Positions 60,899 through 64,000 of a stretch of DNA of 64,000 nt are shown piece by piece. Made by a program: the position numbers and the translations under genes. The DNA is from Natronincola peptidivorans (GTDB lineage Bacteria > Bacillota > Clostridia > Peptostreptococcales > Natronincolaceae): contig NZ_FOHU01000003.1 in assembly GCF_900111615.1 (NCBI RefSeq), positions 1-64,000 on the forward strand, read 5' to 3'. The notes beneath the pieces were generated by a model. That model ran no database searches. It saw only the letters and a list, made by a program, of their open reading frames with translations, and was not told the origin of the DNA. Positions within the stretch are counted from its first letter, which is position 1. Every line of letters starts with the position of its first letter.

Positions 60899-62512
60899 AT
60901 GTCAATTTTTATTTTTGGTCATAAAAACCCTGATACTGATTCTGTTGCATCTGCAATTGCTTTTTCTTATTTGAAAAACAAATTGGGTGTAGAAACAGTT
61001 CCCTGTATTCTAGGGGATATCAATAAGGAAACAAGTTTTGTTTTAGATTACTTTCAGCTACCTATTCCCCATTTGCTGGATAACGTGAAGGTCCAGGTTC
61101 GAGATCTGCAATATAACTTTGATAAAGGTGTTTTGGGTGATGCTTCTATCCTAACGGTCTATAGATTAATGGAGAGCCAAGGATTGCAGACAGTAGCTAT
61201 AGTGGATAAGGAAAATAAGCTCCAAGGGATTGTCAGTATGAAGGATATCGCTATGGGGTTAATCAAGGGAGATTTTTATCACTTGGAAACCTCTTTAAGC
61301 AATTTAATAGAGGGTTTAGATGCTAAGGTTTTATCCGGTAGTGCTGTGGATTTTGATGGAAAGCTTTCTGTTCTTGCCTATTACTATAAAACCATTGCAG
61401 GAGCTTTAAGTGAAGAGGATATTATTATTGTAGGAGATACCTATGATGTTATTGAAGAAGCCATACAAGCTAAGGTTCAATTGATTATTGTTACAGGTGA
61501 TAAGACAATTCCTAAAAAATATATCCATATGGCGCAGGATAAAGGGGTGACCATGCTGTCTGTACCTATGGATACCTATTATGTATCAAAAATTATTAAT
61601 CAATGCAGCTATGTATCTACGATTATGCGAAGAAAAAATATTGTTCATTTCCATGAAAATGATTATCTAGAGGAGATTAAAGAGGAAATCATTAATACGC
61701 ATTTTAGGAATTATCCTATATTGGACCATGATAATACCTTTTTAGGCTTTATTAATAAAAAGCATATTCTTAATCCTCAAAGGAAAAAGACCATCCTTGT
61801 GGATCATAATGAGTATGCCCAAAGTGCAGAAGGCTTAGAGGAATCAGAGATTCTTGAGATAGTAGACCATCATAAGCTGGGTGATATCTCTACCTCCATG
61901 CCTATCAATTTTAAAAATAGTGCCGTAGGAAGTACTTGTACTATTATCTATTGGTTGTTTAAGGAATATAATATAGACTTGGACAAAAAAATTGCTGGTG
62001 TCTTACTAGCTGGTATTATTTCTGATACTATGTTTTTTAAATCTCCTACCACCACCTCTATCGACAAAAAAGCCGTGGAGGAATTAAAGGAAATCCTTGA
62101 TTTAGATGTGGAATCCTTTGCAATGGATATGTTTAAGGTGGGAACTTCTTTAGAAGGTCAAAGCATTGAACAAATTTTTTATAAGGATTTTAAGGAGTTT
62201 AATTTGGCAATGCACAAAACTGGTATTAGTCAAGTGTTTACTTTAGATATAGAGGATGTCTTTAATCGGAAGGAATCTTTTATAGAGTTTATTCAAAAAA
62301 CCCATAAAAACAATCAATATGATATCACGTTACTATTGATTACCGACATCTTGAAGGAAGGCTCTTATATCCTGTATCAATGTAGAAACAGTCATCTTAT
62401 TTCTTCTGCCTTTCATGTGGAAAATAAGCAGGGGGTTTTCGTAGATGGTGTGGTTTCCCGTAAAAAGCAAGTGATTCCTATGCTTCTAGAAGCACTGCAT
62501 CTAATAAAATGA
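60899..62512 (+). CDS. ppaC: Manganese-dependent inorganic pyrophosphatase with CBS regulatory domains
   Basis: Family II pyrophosphatase of 537 residues that splits PPi from biosynthetic reactions in the cytoplasm. The DHH part begins GHKNPDTDSVASAIA (7-21), is interrupted by an insert of about 250 residues with two CBS domains around a DRTGG domain (about 70-305), and resumes with DHNE, the DHH motif in EIVDHHKLGDI, and the DHHA2 domain with GVVSRKKQ near the end. CBS-type enzymes are inhibited by AMP/ADP and activated by ATP or diadenosine polyphosphates. CAAGGAGG lies 8 bases before ATG. Confidence 0.93.
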   Translation: MSIFIFGHKNPDTDSVASAIAFSYLKNKLGVETVPCILGDINKETSFVLDYFQLPIPHLLDNVKVQVRDLQYNFDKGVLGDASILTVYRLMESQGLQTVAIVDKENKLQGIVSMKDIAMGLIKGDFYHLETSLSNLIEGLDAKVLSGSAVDFDGKLSVLAYYYKTIAGALSEEDIIIVGDTYDVIEEAIQAKVQLIIVTGDKTIPKKYIHMAQDKGVTMLSVPMDTYYVSKIINQCSYVSTIMRRKNIVHFHENDYLEEIKEEIINTHFRNYPILDHDNTFLGFINKKHILNPQRKKTILVDHNEYAQSAEGLEESEILEIVDHHKLGDISTSMPINFKNSAVGSTCTIIYWLFKEYNIDLDKKIAGVLLAGIISDTMFFKSPTTTSIDKKAVEELKEILDLDVESFAMDMFKVGTSLEGQSIEQIFYKDFKEFNLAMHKTGISQVFTLDIEDVFNRKESFIEFIQKTHKNNQYDITLLLITDILKEGSYILYQCRNSHLISSAFHVENKQGVFVDGVVSRKKQVIPMLLEALHLIK

Positions 62513-62539
62513 CCTAGTTTCCATAAGCTGAAACTAGGT
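62512..62539. terminator. Terminator between converging genes
   Basis: ACCTAGTTT (62512-62520) pairs with AAACTAGGT (62531-62539); overlaps the pyrophosphatase stop region, and serves both directions weakly. Confidence 0.65.
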
Positions 62540-62541
62540 TA

Positions 62542-62865
62542 TTATCTGAACTTCTTTAGCAACGCCTTCATTACTTCATCAAAGGGGACATGTCCAATCT
62601 GGGATAATACTTTATCCATTTCGCTTTCTTCTTCTTTTTTAAGAGTTCCTGCTAAGACAATATCTACGTTTTGGTTTCTATCAATTACAACAGAGCTTAC
62701 TTCTAAGGTTCCTGCTAATAATGCTAAAATCACTAGTGTCTGGGAAGGCGTTAAGGTTATTTTTTCATTCTCCCCTTCACAATTATGACGAACTGCTTTC
62801 TTATCTATTTCTAATTTATTCATTACTGCCTTAGCCAAACTATCTAATTGATCCGAGGAAAACAT
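62542..62865 (-). CDS. Small acidic protein of unknown function
   Basis: 107 residues, mixed helix and strand: a charged N-terminus (SSDQLDSLAKAVMNKLEIDKKA), a middle with a hydrophobic stretch (LTPSQTLVILALLAGTLEVSSVVI), an acidic linker and a basic end (MKALLKKFR). I do not recognise the family. ATG 62865 follows AAAGGGGGAG; the frame from 62883 begins before that site. A very short gene ends about 20 bases upstream and probably shares the transcript. Confidence 0.6.
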   Translation of the reverse strand: MFSSDQLDSLAKAVMNKLEIDKKAVRHNCEGENEKITLTPSQTLVILALLAGTLEVSSVVIDRNQNVDIVLAGTLKKEEESEMDKVLSQIGHVPFDEVMKALLKKFR

Positions 62866-62886
62866 CCTACTCCCCCTTTGCATTTC

Positions 62887-63012
62887 CTATGGGATAATAA
62901 TTGGTGCTTCTGGTAAGGATACTTCTACAGCTTTGCCTGAGATAAAAAGGTATAACAGAGCAACAGTAATAATGAGAAGAACATTTCGTTGAAAATCCTC
63001 TAACTTGGACAA
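62887..63012 (-). CDS. Very small membrane protein, 41 residues
   Basis: TTG 63012 with GAGGTGAT 6 bases upstream opens a 41-codon frame: a short polar start (SKLEDFQRN), one hydrophobic segment (VLLIITVALLYLFISG) and a tail with VSLPEAPIIIP, ending at TAG 62887-62889. It looks like a single-pass membrane peptide. Its neighbour at 62542-62865 follows on the same strand. Short length means the call rests on the ribosome site and the hydrophobic pattern. Confidence 0.55.
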   Translation of the reverse strand: MSKLEDFQRNVLLIITVALLYLFISGKAVEVSLPEAPIIIP

Positions 63013-63241
63013 AAAAATCACCTCATGTTTCAGTGTATATTAGTATTATATTAATAAACTCTATGTTTGCTACCTGCAATTTTTAGATGCACTGTTCATC
63101 AGAAAGCCTCAGAAAAAGTCTAATAATAGGATACATCCCTAGGTTTTTCAGTGAAATTCCTACTATGTTTACCTTAATAATCATGGGTAAATTTGAAAAC
63201 TGAAGCGTTGGTAGATTCCAGTGCTTAAATTTATTATTCTT

Positions 63242-63250
63242 TGGTATAAT
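63242..63250 (+). promoter_or_regulatory. Extended -10 promoter of the MBL-fold gene
   Basis: TGG-TATAAT, about 30 bases before ATG 63281; the -35 (TGCTTA) is weak, which suits an extended -10. Confidence 0.5.
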
Positions 63251-63280
63251 AATAATAATGATTTTTTTAGGAGGGATTTC

Positions 63281-63952
63281 ATGAAGCTTCAATACTTAGG
63301 ACATTCTGCTTTTTACTTAGAGACTTCTACTATGAAGGCTTTAATCGACCCTTTCATTAGTGAAGAGGTAAAGTCTTTTGATTTTCAAGATAAGGAAATT
63401 ACACATATTTTTGTTACCCATGGTCATGGTGACCACATGGGAAGCACCATTACAATAGCAAAAAAGTCTGGTGCTACCGTTATTGCCAATTATGAAATCT
63501 GTATGTATTTGCAAAACCAAGGTGTTAACATTCATCCTATGCATATAGGTGGCAGGGTCACTTTAGACATAGGAACAATAAAAATGACCCCGGCCCTTCA
63601 TGGTTCTGGTATCGAAACAGAGGAAGGCATCCTGTATGGGGGTAACCCCTGTGGCTTTGTGATTGAAGCAGATGGTAAAAAGCTCTATCATGCAGGGGAT
63701 ACTGGATTAACCATGGATATGCAGCTTTTGGCATCAGAAAAAATAGATCTAGCTTTAGTCCCTATCGGAGGCAACTTTACAATGGACGTTGTTGATGCTG
63801 TCAAGGCTGTAGAGTTTATTCGTCCAAAAACTGTGATTCCTATACATTATAATACCTTTCCTGTTATTTCCGCCTCTGCAGAAACCTTTAAATCCAAGGT
63901 TTTAGGTGCTGATGTAGTAATCATGAAGGTGGGAGAAAGCTATAGCTTCTAA
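63281..63952 (+). CDS. MBL-fold metal-dependent hydrolase (UPF0173 type)
   Basis: Metallo-beta-lactamase fold protein of 223 residues, of the UPF0173/YtkL-like group related to UlaG. It begins MKLQYLGHSAF, has the metal motif THGHGDHMG, further ligands in PALHGSG and HAGDTGLTMDM, and ends with VIPIHYNTFP. Substrate unknown; family members are phosphodiesterase- or lactonase-like. ATG 63281 follows AGGAGGG 7 bases away; the longer frame from 63221 runs through the promoter. The 48 bases after the stop to the window edge show nothing certain. Confidence 0.9.
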   Translation: MKLQYLGHSAFYLETSTMKALIDPFISEEVKSFDFQDKEITHIFVTHGHGDHMGSTITIAKKSGATVIANYEICMYLQNQGVNIHPMHIGGRVTLDIGTIKMTPALHGSGIETEEGILYGGNPCGFVIEADGKKLYHAGDTGLTMDMQLLASEKIDLALVPIGGNFTMDVVDAVKAVEFIRPKTVIPIHYNTFPVISASAETFKSKVLGADVVIMKVGESYSF

Positions 63953-64000
63953 ATCAACAAAATCAAAAGGCTTCAAAAACAATTAGGTGAAGGTTCAAGG

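Overview
The window looks like chromosome from a low-GC, anaerobic, endospore-forming member of the Clostridia, probably of the Alkaliphilus/Natronincola type; this is inferred from gene content only. Supporting evidence: two spore-germinant receptor loci, spoIIR, a YabS/YabT pair, SPOCS and SpoIID-type proteins, amino-acid fermentation by lysine aminomutases and arginine deiminase, B12-dependent mutases, an NhaC antiporter, AT-rich intergenic DNA and strong AGGAGG ribosome-binding sites. No rRNA, tRNA or CRISPR array was seen.

Layout. 1-0.2 kb: end of a transposase gene. 0.3-3.5 kb (minus): methylmalonyl-CoA mutase in two subunits plus its GTPase chaperone MeaB. 4-9.3 kb (minus): ftsH, tilS, a tail-anchored Ser/Thr kinase and a VWA protein, the order of the Bacillus spoIIE-yabS-yabT-tilS-hprT-ftsH block but without hprT. 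9.4-16.8 kb (minus): the lysine fermentation operon kdd-kamA-kamB-kamC-kamD-kamE, preceded by a clear sigma-54 promoter and by a gene for a PAS-containing sigma-54 activator (17-18.5 kb). 18.6-23.2 kb: an rRNA methyltransferase, a small membrane protein and two HD-GYP proteins separated by a noncoding block with DnaA-box-like inverted repeats. 23.4-27.1 kb: germinant receptor locus 1, with gerB divergent from gerA-gerC. 27.2-31.7 kb: a DAACS symporter, then a peptide-use group (relic M20 peptidase, OPT transporter, P1 peptidase). 31.8-34.1 kb: DUF1934 protein, ddl, spoIIR. 34.3-43.1 kb (minus): germination island 2 (gerA, gerC, two gerB, small membrane proteins, a DUF3231 protein). 43.2-47.3 kb: nucleotidyltransferase, GntR regulator, ispE, SPOCS/LysM protein. 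47.5-53.3 kb: a secreted YcdB/SLH protein and arcA-arcB-arcC. 53.6-56.1 kb: veg, a SpoIID-amidase fusion, a MarR regulator. 56.2-57.2 kb: a very small zinc-ribbon gene, a palindromic repeat element and a HesB-like gene that reads through an in-frame TGA. 57.6-64 kb: nhaC, a triple FMN-binding protein, a CBS-type pyrophosphatase, two small unknown genes and an MBL-fold hydrolase.

The most notable item is the HesB/IscA-like gene at 56832-57116 (minus). Its reading frame is broken by one TGA exactly where the family carries a cysteine, and a small stem-loop sits at the distance expected for a bacterial SECIS. It has its own consensus promoter and ribosome-binding site. I read it as a selenoprotein gene that ordinary ORF calling misses. 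Other points worth attention are the sigma-54 control of lysine fermentation, a degenerate HD-GYP protein, a SpoIID-amidase fusion with no export signal, a triple flavinylation protein, and a folded, unexplained noncoding segment at 60.63-60.75 kb.

Metabolically, the lysine and arginine pathways feed fermentation and ATP formation, OPT and P1 peptidase supply peptides, the mutase links succinyl- and methylmalonyl-CoA, and NhaC and the flavin protein fit sodium/proton and electron handling. Roughly half of the remaining genes serve sporulation, spore germination or the cell envelope.
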